The notes: generated by a model not told the origin, from the letters alone. Numbered from the stretch's first letter, positions 44,240 to 53,785 are shown. The stretch: DNA of 64,000 nucleotides from Henriciella sp. (GCA_021776655.1 JAJFFK010000042.1:1-64000); one strand, 5' to 3'. Made by a program: numbers and translations.

Positions 44240-45027
44240 TCGGGTCGGTTTCTGAAATCGGCAGGGCGTTTTTGAAGAAACGCCTTCACGCCTTCTGCGA
44301 AATCTGGTGAGCGACCAGCCATACGCTGGGCAAATCGTTCAGCCTGTAATTGGCCATCAAAATCATTGTCTTCCGCCGACCAGATCAAGTCTCTGATCAG
44401 GGCGAGGGCCTGGGTTGGACCGTCGGCCAGGCGTCGCGCATAATCTTTTGCTTGCGTCATCAATGCCGCATCGGCGACGACCTGGTTGATCAGGCCCCAT
44501 TCCAGAGCTTTGTCGGCAGGTAGCTTCTCACCAAGCAGCGTCATTTCCATCGCGCGGGCGCGGCCCAGGGCCCGCGTCAACAGGTAAGTTGAACCGCCAT
44601 CCGGGACTAAGCCAATCCGGCGGAATGCTTGCAGGAAGTAGCCGCTTTGGCCCGCGATAATGAAATCCCCCATCAGGGCGATTGAGCACCCCACGCCCGC
44701 TGCAGCGCCATTTACGGCCGTGATGATCGGATGCGGGTGCGTGCGCATCGCCTTGATCAGTGGGTTATAGTGCGAATCCAGCGCCTTACCGGCATCAGGC
44801 TTGCCTTGCGGCGTTTGACCCGGCTCCGCGCTCAAATTGGCACCCGAACAGAAGCCACGGCCATTGCCGGTGAGTATAGTGCAGCGCGCCTCGTCGCCGG
44901 CCATCTCAAAAGCAAGCAGCAATTCGGAAACCGTGTCTATTCCTGCAGCGTTCATTGTCGCTGGATCGTCAAATGCGATGATCGCGACATCATCATCAAC
45001 CGCGTATTTGATCTTGGTAAAATCCAT
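44236..45027 (-). CDS. Enoyl-CoA hydratase/isomerase family protein
   Basis: 263 aa crotonase-fold enzyme. Marks: oxyanion-hole segments RCTILTGNGRGFCSGANLSA and PIITAVNGAAAGVGCSIALM, then DFIIAGQSGYFLQAFRRIGL with VPDGGSTYLLTRALGRARAM, in which the second position has DGG rather than the classical Glu of hydratases, so isomerase or another crotonase activity is possible. Ribosome binding site aaggag. Divergent from the aldehyde dehydrogenase by 131 bases. Confidence 0.9.
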   Translation of the reverse strand: MDFTKIKYAVDDDVAIIAFDDPATMNAAGIDTVSELLLAFEMAGDEARCTILTGNGRGFCSGANLSAEPGQTPQGKPDAGKALDSHYNPLIKAMRTHPHPIITAVNGAAAGVGCSIALMGDFIIAGQSGYFLQAFRRIGLVPDGGSTYLLTRALGRARAMEMTLLGEKLPADKALEWGLINQVVADAALMTQAKDYARRLADGPTQALALIRDLIWSAEDNDFDGQLQAERFAQRMAGRSPDFAEGVKAFLQKRPADFRNRPD

Positions 45028-45158
45028 AGCTAGCTCCTTTTAGGGCAGTTTATATGTCCAAATCGGCAAGGAAACCATGACCCAAGGGTAAGCGAGATTG
45101 TTTGTATCTTGCGCCAGTTTCGCTAGTCTGACCTCAGATATTTGTCCTGGAGGATACT

Positions 45159-46595
45159 ATGGCACTCGACAGCATCGACTCACATGGCTTGCAAGGCATT
45201 CTGTCCAAGCAAAAAGCTGCGCATATTCGCGATGGTATTCCGTCCGCCGAGAAGCGGATCGAATGGTTGGATAAGGCGATTGATCTTCTCGTGACGCATG
45301 CCGATGCCTTGAATGATGCGGTGTCTTCTGACTTCGGCCATCGCTCCAAGGATCTGACGGCTTTCACGGACATTGCCGCCGCAATAGGGCCACTGAAACA
45401 CTCCAAGAAACATCTTCGCACCTGGATGCGGCCCGAGAAGCGCAAGCCGGAATTTCCGCTCAATCTGTTGGGGTCCAAGGCCCATGTTCAGTATCAGCCG
45501 AAAGGTGTGGTTGGCATTCTGAGCCCGTGGAATTTCCCTATTCAGCTGACCTTCGCACCCCTGGCAAATGTCTTTGCAGCCGGTAACCGCGCCATGATCA
45601 AACCCTCGGAATTTACCGAGGCGACATCAGCGCTGATGAAAGAGCTGTTTGCGAAATACTATACTGAAGAAGAGGCCGCGGTTGTGACCGGCGGGCCAGA
45701 TATAGGTGCGGCTTTCTCTTCACTTGCATTTGATCACATGATTTTCACCGGCGCGACGTCGATTGGTCGCCATGTCATGCGCGCCGCCGCCGATAATCTC
45801 GTACCTGTCACGCTCGAATTGGGCGGCAAATCGCCGGTCATTCTTGGCGAGTCTGCGAACCTTGAAAAAGCGGCAACCCGGATCATGGCGGGTAAGACAA
45901 TGAATGCCGGGCAAATCTGCCTGGCGCCAGATTATGCTTTCGTCCCGAAATCCAAAGCTCAGGATTTCGTCGGCGCGGCCCAATCGGCGGTTGCGAAAAT
46001 GTACCCGAGCGGACTGAAGGACAATGATGACTACACGTCCATCGTCAACCAGCGCCATTATGAGCGCCTGAACAGCTATCTCGATGATGCCCGCGAGAAG
46101 GGGGCAGAAATCATCGAAATCAACCCCAATGACGACAATTTCAGCCAACAACCGCACCACAAGATGGCACCCCACATCATCCTCGACCCAACCGACGACA
46201 TGAAGGTGATGCAGGACGAGATATTCGGCCCGATCCTGCCGGTGAAATCATACACTGATACCAAGGACGCTGTTGCCTATGTCAACGCCAATCCACGCCC
46301 GCTCGGCCTGTACTATTTTGGCGAGGATGCGTCAGAACGCGATTATGTGATCAACAATACCACCTCTGGCGGCGCGACCATCAATGATGTGATCTTCCAC
46401 GTCGCGCAGGAAGACCTGCCCTTTGGCGGGGTCGGCCCGTCAGGTATGGGCTCATATCATGGCAGGGATGGGTTCTACGAGTTCAGTCACCGTAAAGCGG
46501 TCTACAAGCAAACGGGCAGCGAAATGCTCGCCATGCTGCGCCCACCCTATGGCGATGCCTTCCGCAAACAAATTGCCGGTCGGCTGAAAAAGTAA
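45159..46595 (+). CDS. Aldehyde dehydrogenase, coniferyl-aldehyde-dehydrogenase type
   Basis: 478 aa NAD(P)-dependent dehydrogenase. Marks: GVVGILSPWNFPIQLTFAPL, the cofactor loop IFTGATSIGRHVMRAAADNL, general base Glu in VTLELGGKSPVILGE, nucleophile Cys in NAGQICLAPDYAFVPKSKAQ (the APDY pattern of CalB-like enzymes rather than the GQxCxA of generic ALDHs), and EIFGPILPV. The substrate could be coniferaldehyde, benzaldehydes or medium-chain aldehydes. Ribosome binding site ctggagg precedes the start. Confidence 0.92.
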   Translation: MALDSIDSHGLQGILSKQKAAHIRDGIPSAEKRIEWLDKAIDLLVTHADALNDAVSSDFGHRSKDLTAFTDIAAAIGPLKHSKKHLRTWMRPEKRKPEFPLNLLGSKAHVQYQPKGVVGILSPWNFPIQLTFAPLANVFAAGNRAMIKPSEFTEATSALMKELFAKYYTEEEAAVVTGGPDIGAAFSSLAFDHMIFTGATSIGRHVMRAAADNLVPVTLELGGKSPVILGESANLEKAATRIMAGKTMNAGQICLAPDYAFVPKSKAQDFVGAAQSAVAKMYPSGLKDNDDYTSIVNQRHYERLNSYLDDAREKGAEIIEINPNDDNFSQQPHHKMAPHIILDPTDDMKVMQDEIFGPILPVKSYTDTKDAVAYVNANPRPLGLYYFGEDASERDYVINNTTSGGATINDVIFHVAQEDLPFGGVGPSGMGSYHGRDGFYEFSHRKAVYKQTGSEMLAMLRPPYGDAFRKQIAGRLKK

Positions 46596-46617
46596 GCTTG
46601 CTGCAGGCCGACTGTGA

Positions 46618-48582
46618 TCAATTCACAGTCGGTTCGACATCCACCGGCAAATGCTCGGCGATAAACGCGTCCATTTCTTGCAGCAATTGCAGGCGTGTTG
46701 TCGCGACTGAGAGCCAATGATCCTCGCCTCGCAGCTTAACGAATGTCACGTCCTTGCCTGCGCTATTCAGGGCGCGCTGCATTCGGCGGCTCTGGTCGAT
46801 TGAGACGACAGTGTCATCGTCACCATGCAGTAATAGAATAGGCGCTTGAACATTTTCCGCGAAGTTCGCAGGCGAAATCGCGCGCAATTTTGCGCGCCGC
46901 GCGTCGCCATCCGCCATCAGGTTCTCCCAATAATCAATAACCCAATGATGGCGGCCGCTTTCACGTTTGGTGGTGCGCAGCATTAAATTCAAATCAGACA
47001 CCGGCGCGATGGCAATGACGCATTTGTAAAGCTCAGGTGTAAATGTGGCCCCGGCGAGGGCCGCGTACCCGCCATAACTCGCGCCAACGATACAGACGCG
47101 GTCGGGATCAATCATGCCTGCGCCAGCAAGCGCTTCAATTCCATCGGTGATATCGTCCTGCATCTTGCCGCCCCATTCGCCGCGACCAGCATCTTTAAAG
47201 GTTTCGCCGAAACCGGTAGAACCGCGAAAGTTGGGCTGGAAAACGGCATAGCCTCGATTGGCAAAATACTGCGCCATCCAGTCAAAGTCGAAACTGTCAT
47301 GTGCCGACGGGCCACCATGCGGCAAAGCAATCAACGGCAGGTTCGCTGCATCCTCCGCTTCGGTCCCGGGCGGAAGCGTTACAATCGCCGGAATGGTCAA
47401 GCCATCACGGGCCGGATACTCGATGCTCATCATCACACCCATTGCCGCAACCGGAATGTCTGGGCGCGTATTGGTAATCATGAGAAGGCCATCTGTTTCG
47501 GCATTATGGACCAGCCAAACATCACCAACGGCCGGTTCGAAGACATGATACAGGAGACGGCTTCGGTCATCCGACCATGAATCCAGATAAACAGTCGCAT
47601 TCGGAAGTTGTTTGGTGACAGAATCGACACTTCGTTGAAGATCCACGTCGAGGAACTGGTATTCCGGTGAAATTCCGGAATATCGCACGCCAAGCAAAAC
47701 GCGGTCGCTGGTAAAATAAAACCGACCGATCTCGCGATCTCGACCAGCGATGATCGGGCCAGATATCTCGCCATCAAAAGACATCTTCATGATCCGGTCA
47801 TAGCCCGCTTCATCATTGGCTATCTGCAGAAAAACCAGACCGGTTTTGTCCGGTGTAAGACCGAATATTGTCAATGGGATGAGCGGGCTTTCTTTTTCAT
47901 AAATGGTTGTCCAGCTGCCATCATAATACTGGATTTTGTACTTGTTCGTTCTGTTGTTGTAGCGTTCTCGGACAATTGCATTGCCCTCGCCATCAGCGAA
48001 CCAATCAATCGTATCGGTGGTACCTCTCTTCAGAATTCGGCCTTTCCCATTGTCGAGATTTACACGCATCAAGTGCTTGGCCGGGTCTTCATACGGACTA
48101 CCAATATAGGCCGGCATCAGCACCTCGTTTTGGCGTTTTCCACGCCCAATAATCCGCCCGAGGCCGGATTGAGCAGGAAATATATCTTTTGTCCCCTTCA
48201 ATAGAAGCTGAATTTTATCATTGGCAAGATTAAACGAGAATGCAGCGTTATACTCGTACTCACCACGAAAACCTCTGGTCCTTGTGGTTTCTGACACATC
48301 CAGGATGACGTGGTCATTGTCGTAAAAACTGACTGATCTTGCCTTTATGTCACCCAGGCCAACTTGTTTAGAAATACCGGCCCCGATCTCAAAGACGATC
48401 ATCCGGGGGCTGCCATTGACGTTGGCAATCGCTGCCACCTTGGTTCCATCCGGTGATATCTCTGCCGAGGAAACCAGCGGCAGATTGCCATATTCCTCTA
48501 GCGGTGGCTGTGGGTATTGCGCAAATGCTGGAAAGCATAAGGCGAGCATCAACACTAACAGACTAAATCCGCGTCCAGTCAT
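46618..48582 (-). CDS. Exported S9 family prolyl-oligopeptidase-like peptidase
   Basis: 654 aa. Signal peptide (FSLLVLMLALCFPAFA). N-terminal beta-propeller (SAEISPDGTKVAAIANVNGS onward) and C-terminal alpha/beta-hydrolase with catalytic Ser in CIVGASYGGYAALAGAT, Asp in LLLHGDDDTVVSID and His in KLRGEDHWLS. LPLIALPHGGPSAHDSFDFD is the conserved HGGP region. Acts on peptides in the periplasm or outside. ATG 48582 (after ggggataagg) preferred over a GTG at 48606. Confidence 0.92.
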   Translation of the reverse strand: MTGRGFSLLVLMLALCFPAFAQYPQPPLEEYGNLPLVSSAEISPDGTKVAAIANVNGSPRMIVFEIGAGISKQVGLGDIKARSVSFYDNDHVILDVSETTRTRGFRGEYEYNAAFSFNLANDKIQLLLKGTKDIFPAQSGLGRIIGRGKRQNEVLMPAYIGSPYEDPAKHLMRVNLDNGKGRILKRGTTDTIDWFADGEGNAIVRERYNNRTNKYKIQYYDGSWTTIYEKESPLIPLTIFGLTPDKTGLVFLQIANDEAGYDRIMKMSFDGEISGPIIAGRDREIGRFYFTSDRVLLGVRYSGISPEYQFLDVDLQRSVDSVTKQLPNATVYLDSWSDDRSRLLYHVFEPAVGDVWLVHNAETDGLLMITNTRPDIPVAAMGVMMSIEYPARDGLTIPAIVTLPPGTEAEDAANLPLIALPHGGPSAHDSFDFDWMAQYFANRGYAVFQPNFRGSTGFGETFKDAGRGEWGGKMQDDITDGIEALAGAGMIDPDRVCIVGASYGGYAALAGATFTPELYKCVIAIAPVSDLNLMLRTTKRESGRHHWVIDYWENLMADGDARRAKLRAISPANFAENVQAPILLLHGDDDTVVSIDQSRRMQRALNSAGKDVTFVKLRGEDHWLSVATTRLQLLQEMDAFIAEHLPVDVEPTVN

Positions 48583-48655
48583 CCTTATCCCCAATCCCTC
48601 AAACACAGTAAAAGACTAGCGTAGATGAGAGTGCGGACAAGTCGTAAAGGGCAGC

Positions 48656-50110
48656 CTATTTTAGGAAGCTGGGAACATCCTGTCCGAACCCGCGAATCTC
48701 TTCCGGCGCTGGATCGAGGATTGGATCATCATCCTTACGTTTATAGTCTTTGCGTGGACGTTCAGACCGAGGCTCACGTTCTTTCTTGGGGGCGGGCGTG
48801 CTCTGTGGGGAGGGTGCCGGTGCAGTGTCGCTGGTATCGGTTTCCGGTTTCGGCGCTGGAGGCTTATCGGGTCGCCCCCGTTCGCGGCGGCCGCCACGCT
48901 CACGCCCGCGTCCACGGTCCCCGCGACCGCCGCGTCGGCCTTCATCGGCGGGCAAGTTGCCGAGCTCATCGCTCAAACCATCCGGCATGAAGTCTGCGAC
49001 ATCCGTTTTGATCAGCATCAACACCCCGCGCCAGGCTTTTTCGTCGAGCGGCGCGATCAGTGTGTAACTCTCGCCCGTGCGCCCGGCGCGGCCGGTCCGG
49101 CCAATCCGGTGGATGTAATCTTCATCCTTTGGCGGGGGGCCAAAATTAAAAACATGACTGACATCAGGAATGTCCAGACCGCGTGCCGCAACATCGGAGG
49201 CGACGAGGATTTTCAACTGCCCATCGCGGAAACTGTTCAGTGTCTTTGTCCGTTCAGATTGCGGCAAGTCACCGTGGATTGGGGCCGCATCAAAGCCATG
49301 CTTGACGAGTGATTTTGCCACAACGTCCACTTCGCGCTTGCGATTGCAGAAGACAATCCCGCTCTCCAGATCAACCGCCTCAATGACCCGGCGCAGCGCC
49401 GTGCGACGTGCTTTTTCATCGCCGCGAGGGATTTTGACGACGTGCTGGGCAATGGTCTCAGCCGTTTTGGATTCGCGGGCAACTTCGATGCGCACAGGGT
49501 TGTTTTGGAATGTTCTCGCGAGCCGCTCGATTTCTTTGGCCATTGTCGCAGAGAAAAGCAGGGTCTGGCGGCGTTTTGGCAGAAGCTTGCAGATTTTCTC
49601 AATGTCAGGGATGAAACCCATGTCGAGCATCCGGTCCGCCTCGTCGATGACGAAAACTTCGAGGCCCGTCAGCAGAATTTTGCCGCGCTCGAATTGGTCA
49701 ATCAAACGACCCGGCGTCGCGATCAAAACATCAACACCGCGCATCAGTTTTTGTTCTTGTTCCTTGAAACTCACGCCGCCGATGAGCAGCGCCATGGTAA
49801 ATTTCAAATCCGAACCGTATTTGACGAAATTTTCCGACACTTGCGCCGCAAGCTCACGGGTCGGGCAGAGGATCAAACTACGTGGCATCCGGGCACGCGC
49901 CCGGCCTTTGGTCAGGCGATGGATCATCGGCAGCACGAACGCGGCGGTCTTACCCGTTCCCGTTTGTGCGATGCCGGTAACGTCACCGCCGGACATCACG
50001 ATCGGAATGGCTTGCTCCTGGATCGGAGTGGGCTTTGTATAGCCAGCTGTTTCGAGCGCTGTTAGCAGGCGCGGGTCGAGGCCGAGGTCGGCAAATGTTG
50101 TGTCAGTCAA
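48656..50110 (-). CDS. DEAD-box ATP-dependent RNA helicase (RhlE-like)
   Basis: 484 aa. Q motif YTKPTPIQEQAIP, motif I GIAQTGTGKTAAFV, Ia PTRELAAQV, II VIDEADRMLDMGF, III SATMAKEI, V ATDVAARGLDIP-like (VASDVAARGLDIPDVSHVFN), VI HRIGRTGRAGRTG. A C-terminal tail of about 100 residues is Arg/Gly-rich then Pro/Lys/Arg-rich (GRRGGRGDRGRGRERGGRRE), a usual RNA-binding extension. The only upstream start in frame is TTG at 50110, with a weak ribosome binding site. Probably works in ribosome assembly or RNA turnover, perhaps in the cold. Confidence 0.94.
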   Translation of the reverse strand: MTDTTFADLGLDPRLLTALETAGYTKPTPIQEQAIPIVMSGGDVTGIAQTGTGKTAAFVLPMIHRLTKGRARARMPRSLILCPTRELAAQVSENFVKYGSDLKFTMALLIGGVSFKEQEQKLMRGVDVLIATPGRLIDQFERGKILLTGLEVFVIDEADRMLDMGFIPDIEKICKLLPKRRQTLLFSATMAKEIERLARTFQNNPVRIEVARESKTAETIAQHVVKIPRGDEKARRTALRRVIEAVDLESGIVFCNRKREVDVVAKSLVKHGFDAAPIHGDLPQSERTKTLNSFRDGQLKILVASDVAARGLDIPDVSHVFNFGPPPKDEDYIHRIGRTGRAGRTGESYTLIAPLDEKAWRGVLMLIKTDVADFMPDGLSDELGNLPADEGRRGGRGDRGRGRERGGRRERGRPDKPPAPKPETDTSDTAPAPSPQSTPAPKKEREPRSERPRKDYKRKDDDPILDPAPEEIRGFGQDVPSFLK

Positions 50111-50210
50111 GTGTATCAGGTCCGGGCGTAAGAGAGTGTCGGCGGCCCCTCATGGGCCAGCAAGGCCGACAATATCCTGCGTCGGCTGTCCATATAGCGC
50201 CGCCATAATA

Positions 50211-50241
50211 CAAAACAGCCCGCCAGACTAGGCGGGCTGTT
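50211..50241 (-). terminator. Intrinsic terminator of sodB
   Basis: Arms AACAGCCCGCC (50214-50224) and GGCGGGCTGTT (50231-50241) pair perfectly around six bases. In minus-strand RNA the stem is followed by UUUUG, 24 bases after the sodB stop. It separates sodB from the DEAD helicase gene downstream. Confidence 0.85.
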
Positions 50242-50264
50242 CAGTTGGTCAGCTTGTGTGTTGT

Positions 50265-50870
50265 TTAGGCCGCGTCGGCGAGATTCTGGTTTGCAAAATC
50301 CCAGTTTACCAGACTGTCCAGAAACGCGGCCATATAGTTCGGGCGGCTGTTTTGGTAATCGAGATAGTATGCGTGTTCCCAGACATCCATGGTCAGCAGC
50401 GGTGTGACGCCAGCTTCGGTGATCGGGGTCTCGGCATTTGCTGTTTTGGCAATTGCGAGCTTACCGTCTTTCAGGACCAGCCAGGCCCAACCCGAGCCAA
50501 ACTGACCGCCGCCAGCCGCTTTGAACTGCGATGCGAAATCATCGTATGAGCCAAAATCACGGTCAATCAGCTCGGCAATCTTGCCATGCGGTGTGCCGCC
50601 GCCGCCCGGTTTCATCGAATGCCAGTAGAACGTGTGGTTCCAAACCTGCGCAGCATTGTTGAACAGGCCCGCTTTGGCGCTGTCACCAGCTGCCGCCTTG
50701 ATGATGGCTTCGAGCGAGGCGCCCGCCATATCGGTGCCCTCGATAAGCTTGTTGAGATTGCCGACATATGCGTTGTGGTGCTTGCCATGGTGGAAGTTTA
50801 GCGTTTCTTCCGAAATGTGAGGGGCAAGGCCGTCTCGGCCATATGGTAGTTCCGGAAGTTCAAAAGCCAT
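50265..50870 (-). CDS. sodB: Superoxide dismutase (Fe/Mn family, Fe-type)
   Basis: 201 aa. Metal ligands: His27 in LNFHHGKHHNAYV, His in WNHTFYWHSM, Asp and His in TMDVWEHAYYLDYQNSRPNY. Residues such as the Fe-type LFNNAAQVWNHTFYW and GGQFGSGWAWLV favour the iron enzyme. Cytoplasmic defence against superoxide. The ATG at 50870 follows aaggagac; six extra upstream codons are rejected. Confidence 0.95.
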   Translation of the reverse strand: MAFELPELPYGRDGLAPHISEETLNFHHGKHHNAYVGNLNKLIEGTDMAGASLEAIIKAAAGDSAKAGLFNNAAQVWNHTFYWHSMKPGGGGTPHGKIAELIDRDFGSYDDFASQFKAAGGGQFGSGWAWLVLKDGKLAIAKTANAETPITEAGVTPLLTMDVWEHAYYLDYQNSRPNYMAAFLDSLVNWDFANQNLADAA

Positions 50871-50931
50871 GTCAGTCTCCTTGGACAAAATGTAAATTTA
50901 CGAATTGATGCTTGGGCCACATATAAGTTCT

Positions 50932-51582
50932 ATGAGTCACTCTGCCACTACTCTTTCAGATGCAACTTGGAAACAGTTGGATGCCCGGACACGTCAAGTT
51001 GACGAGGATCGCTGGCTCTCTAGTCGCTACGCAAACCTCACTGATCGCAGGGGGTTGATGACGCTATATCTGTTAAATCACGAATTAGCGCGGATCAGAT
51101 CGGTTGTGACGGAACCGGGCTTGGGGGCGATTCGATTCCAGTGGTGGCGCGACGCCCTGGCGGAATTGCCAGATGGAAATCTCTATCGGCACGACGTCAT
51201 TGGCGCGCTGGCCGAACAGGTGGAGGCCGGGCTGCTGAACGTGGAAGCGCTGCAAAAGCTGGTCGATGGCCACGAGGCAGCCTTTCACGCAAAGGATCGC
51301 AAGCTCGAGCCTGATCGACGGCTGACGGCAATGGCCGCCCAGACATTGGCCCCGATGCATGGTTGGGGCGCTTGCATCGAACTGGTGGCCCCGCACGTCG
51401 CCGCACTCAAGCGCGGTGAGAATGTCGGATACGGACCTGTTATCAGTCAGGCACCAGGCGGCATCAGACCCGCGATTGCGCATTTCCGGCTGAGGCGAAT
51501 ACTGGGAAAACCCGCAACCGGGGGAGGGGCAATCGCCCGAAGAATATGCGTAATGAGGGCCATCCTGACCGGCGTGGTTTGA
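50932..51582 (+). CDS. Squalene/phytoene synthase family protein (NDUFAF6-like)
   Basis: 216 aa. LMTLYLLNHELARIRSVVTE then PGLGAIRFQWWRDALAELPD matches the family in the form found in NDUFAF6-like proteins, which lack the two DxxxD diphosphate-binding motifs of true prenyl synthases; those motifs are not seen here either. The mitochondrial homologue assists complex I assembly, so an assembly role is possible; terpene synthesis is unlikely. ATG 50932 has no clear ribosome binding site; a frame start at 50905 is the alternative. Divergent from sodB by 61 bases. Confidence 0.8.
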   Translation: MSHSATTLSDATWKQLDARTRQVDEDRWLSSRYANLTDRRGLMTLYLLNHELARIRSVVTEPGLGAIRFQWWRDALAELPDGNLYRHDVIGALAEQVEAGLLNVEALQKLVDGHEAAFHAKDRKLEPDRRLTAMAAQTLAPMHGWGACIELVAPHVAALKRGENVGYGPVISQAPGGIRPAIAHFRLRRILGKPATGGGAIARRICVMRAILTGVV

Positions 51583-51599
51583 GGTCAGTCTATTGCCAG

Positions 51600-51633
51600 T
51601 ACCGCGACAAAAATGTTACCGCGACAAAAATGT
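51600..51633 (+). repeat. 17-bp tandem direct repeat upstream of tolC
   Basis: TACCGCGACAAAAATGT occurs twice back to back (51600-51616 and 51617-51633) and runs into a palindrome. It may be a regulatory repeat or a recent duplication. Confidence 0.9.
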
Positions 51634-51646
51634 GAACGCTGTTCAC
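51632..51646 (+). promoter_or_regulatory. Palindromic operator-like site upstream of tolC
   Basis: GTGAAC-GCT-GTTCAC is a perfect 6-3-6 inverted repeat, 56 bases before the tolC start. The TGAACnnnGTTCA core resembles sites for TetR-type efflux regulators; no such regulator gene is adjacent. Confidence 0.5.
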
Positions 51647-51702
51647 TTTTACAATTTGGCAGCTTATTCGCTAATAAGATATCCGCCACGGAGACAACCT
51701 TC

Positions 51703-53019
51703 ATGACCATACGGCGATTTTCACTTGCAGGGTTTGCGATCACACTTTTCGCGGCCACACCCTTTATGACGGGCTCCGCTCTGGGCGAGACTCTTCAGGA
51801 CGCGCTAAACGCGGCCTATCAGAACAATCCACAATTGGAGGTGCAGCGCCAAAGCGCGGCCATCGCTCAGGAGCAATTGTCCCAAGCCCGGTCACAACGC
51901 CGACCAACGGTTAATCTGTCTGGTAGTTACGGCTACGAATCGGTCGATTCGAATCGGCCTTTCTCGACTGCGTCAGGTTCGGTTGGAGATCGCGCCGTTT
52001 CCTCCGCTCAATTAGAGGCTGTGCTGCCTATTTATACGGGTGGCCGAATCAAGGCCGGAATACATCAGGCTGAAGCCGGTATTCTGACCGCGAATGCCCA
52101 ATTGGACAGCGCCAGTCAGGATTTGATCCTGCAGGTCGTGACGGCTTATGTGGATGTTCGACGTGACCGTGATACGGTCTTGATCCGTCAAAACAGTGTC
52201 AGATTACTTGAAGAACAGGTCCGTGCAGCAAAAGATCGGTTCGATGTAGGTGAAGTCACACGAACCGATGTCGCCCAGTCAGAGGCCCGACTTGAAGGCT
52301 CGATTGCCGCCTTGGCGGGGGCCGAAGCTGGGCTGCAAAGCGCCCAGGCCAATTACGTCTTTCTGGTTGGCCTGGAGCCCGGTTTGCTGATCTCTCCACC
52401 GCCAGCACCTCTGCTGCCAGAAGATTTCGACTCAGCCCTGGCAATCGCGGTGACGTCTAACCCAGATATCAATGCGGCCCTGTTCAATGAGCGTGTCGCT
52501 GCGGCTGGCGTGAAATCCGCTTATAGCGCCCTGAAGCCAACGGTTTCAATTGTTGGTACCGCCGGTCGTCAGGAAACCTATGACAATAATTTTCGCGATA
52601 CGAGTGTTGCAGCAACCGCGCGAGCGACCATACCTTTGTATCAAGGCGGACTTGTAACAAGCCAGGTGCGGGCCGCCAAACTTCGCCACGCGCAAGCGCG
52701 TCTGCAAACAATCGCCATACAGCGACAGGTCAGGGCGCAGGTTGCTCAGTCTTGGTTTTCAAACATCGCGGCGCAACGGTCTATTCAAGCTTCGCACCGC
52801 CAGGTTGAGGCCGCCGAAATCGCATATGAGGGCGCGCAGGAAGAGCTCGCTGTCGGGGTTCGAACAACCCTGGACGTGCTGGATCAGGAGCAACAACTTC
52901 TGGAAGCCAATTTGAACCTTATTCAATCGCAACGCGATGCCTATGTCGCGGCGCATCAGTTGCTTCGTTCAATGGGCGCGCTGGGCGCTAATGATATCGG
53001 CTTGCTACCGGCGAACTAA
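51703..53019 (+). CDS. tolC: TolC-family outer-membrane efflux/secretion channel
   Basis: 438 aa. Signal peptide (FAITLFAATPFMTGSALG, cleavage near residue 27). Two OEP repeats with the alpha-barrel coiled-coil pattern: TLQDALNAAYQNNPQLEVQR at the start of the first, SALAIAVTSNPDINAALFNE at the start of the second; RFDVGEVTRTDVAQSEARLE and ELAVGVRTTLDVLDQEQQLL are the paired helix hairpins. Serves type I secretion or drug efflux. ATG 51703 follows acggagac; the frame upstream covers the repeat and operator and is rejected. Followed by popZ and valS, an order common in alphaproteobacteria. Confidence 0.93.
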   Translation: MTIRRFSLAGFAITLFAATPFMTGSALGETLQDALNAAYQNNPQLEVQRQSAAIAQEQLSQARSQRRPTVNLSGSYGYESVDSNRPFSTASGSVGDRAVSSAQLEAVLPIYTGGRIKAGIHQAEAGILTANAQLDSASQDLILQVVTAYVDVRRDRDTVLIRQNSVRLLEEQVRAAKDRFDVGEVTRTDVAQSEARLEGSIAALAGAEAGLQSAQANYVFLVGLEPGLLISPPPAPLLPEDFDSALAIAVTSNPDINAALFNERVAAAGVKSAYSALKPTVSIVGTAGRQETYDNNFRDTSVAATARATIPLYQGGLVTSQVRAAKLRHAQARLQTIAIQRQVRAQVAQSWFSNIAAQRSIQASHRQVEAAEIAYEGAQEELAVGVRTTLDVLDQEQQLLEANLNLIQSQRDAYVAAHQLLRSMGALGANDIGLLPAN

Positions 53020-53119
53020 AGTATGAATTTCTGGTGGGAAACGAGTGGAGTGTAATTGGTTGTTAACCGACACCCAATAGCTCAGATTCAAGAGCACATT
53101 AAGTACGGGGAATTGGCAA

Positions 53120-53785
53120 ATGGCAGAACAGGCCCAACAAGAACCAACGATGGAAGAGATTTTGTCGTCAATTCGCAAGATTATTGCAGATGATGATAGC
53201 AGCCCGCAGGCCGCTGTCTCAGCCGAAGTTGTCGACGTTCAAGACACTGGCGTTGAGGACTTTGATGATCTTGATATGGCTGTCGAGGACTTTGTTGAGG
53301 ATCTGCCGCAAACTGAAGATGATGTCCTTGCCGCGATCAGCAATTCGTCAGATAGCGATGTATTCGATCCGATTTCAGACTTTGATGATCTGGTAGAAGA
53401 GCCGAAGATGGAAGACATCGAGGACCGTTTTGAACTGTCAGAAGACCTGGCAGAGTCGATTTCCATTACACAGCCAGAGCCATATATTGCAGAGAGTTTT
53501 GCGGCCGAACCTGAACTCGCGCCTGACCCAATTGAGGATATCCCAATGGCCATGCCAGATACAATAATTGACGCGAAGATCGCCGACGCCGCCGCTGGCT
53601 CGCTAGGCCGATTGCTGTCAAAAGTACAGTTTGGCGAAGACGCCGGGGGTAATAATACGATTGACGGATTGGTGCGTGAATTACTGCGGCCGATGCTCAA
53701 GGAATGGCTCGACGCCAACCTTCCCGGCATCGTCGAGAATGCGGTTGAGCAGGAAGTCGCGCGAATTGCACGCAAGGCCAGCTAG
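53120..53785 (+). CDS. popZ: PopZ-like polar organising protein (DUF2497)
   Basis: 221 aa. N-terminal helix EPTMEEILSSIRKIIADDD (residues 8-26) is the conserved client-binding segment of PopZ; a long acidic, low-complexity, disordered middle (about residues 30-150) follows; the C-terminal GSLGRLLSKVQFGED and IDGLVRELLRPMLKEWLDAN then LPGIVENAVEQEVARIARKA are the oligomerisation helices. In Caulobacter PopZ forms the polar scaffold that anchors ParB-parS. Position directly upstream of valS supports orthology. Start ATG 53120 follows ggggaattggca. Confidence 0.88.
   Translation: MAEQAQQEPTMEEILSSIRKIIADDDSSPQAAVSAEVVDVQDTGVEDFDDLDMAVEDFVEDLPQTEDDVLAAISNSSDSDVFDPISDFDDLVEEPKMEDIEDRFELSEDLAESISITQPEPYIAESFAAEPELAPDPIEDIPMAMPDTIIDAKIADAAAGSLGRLLSKVQFGEDAGGNNTIDGLVRELLRPMLKEWLDANLPGIVENAVEQEVARIARKAS

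Noticed and set aside
49170-50042. 290-codon open frame on the plus strand opposite the DEAD helicase
   Set aside because: Ser/Arg-rich composition and lack of a ribosome binding site; it is the antisense shadow of a well-conserved helicase gene.
53020-53119. CtrA box upstream of popZ
   Set aside because: A single TTAA half-site is present, but no partner with the required seven-base spacing.
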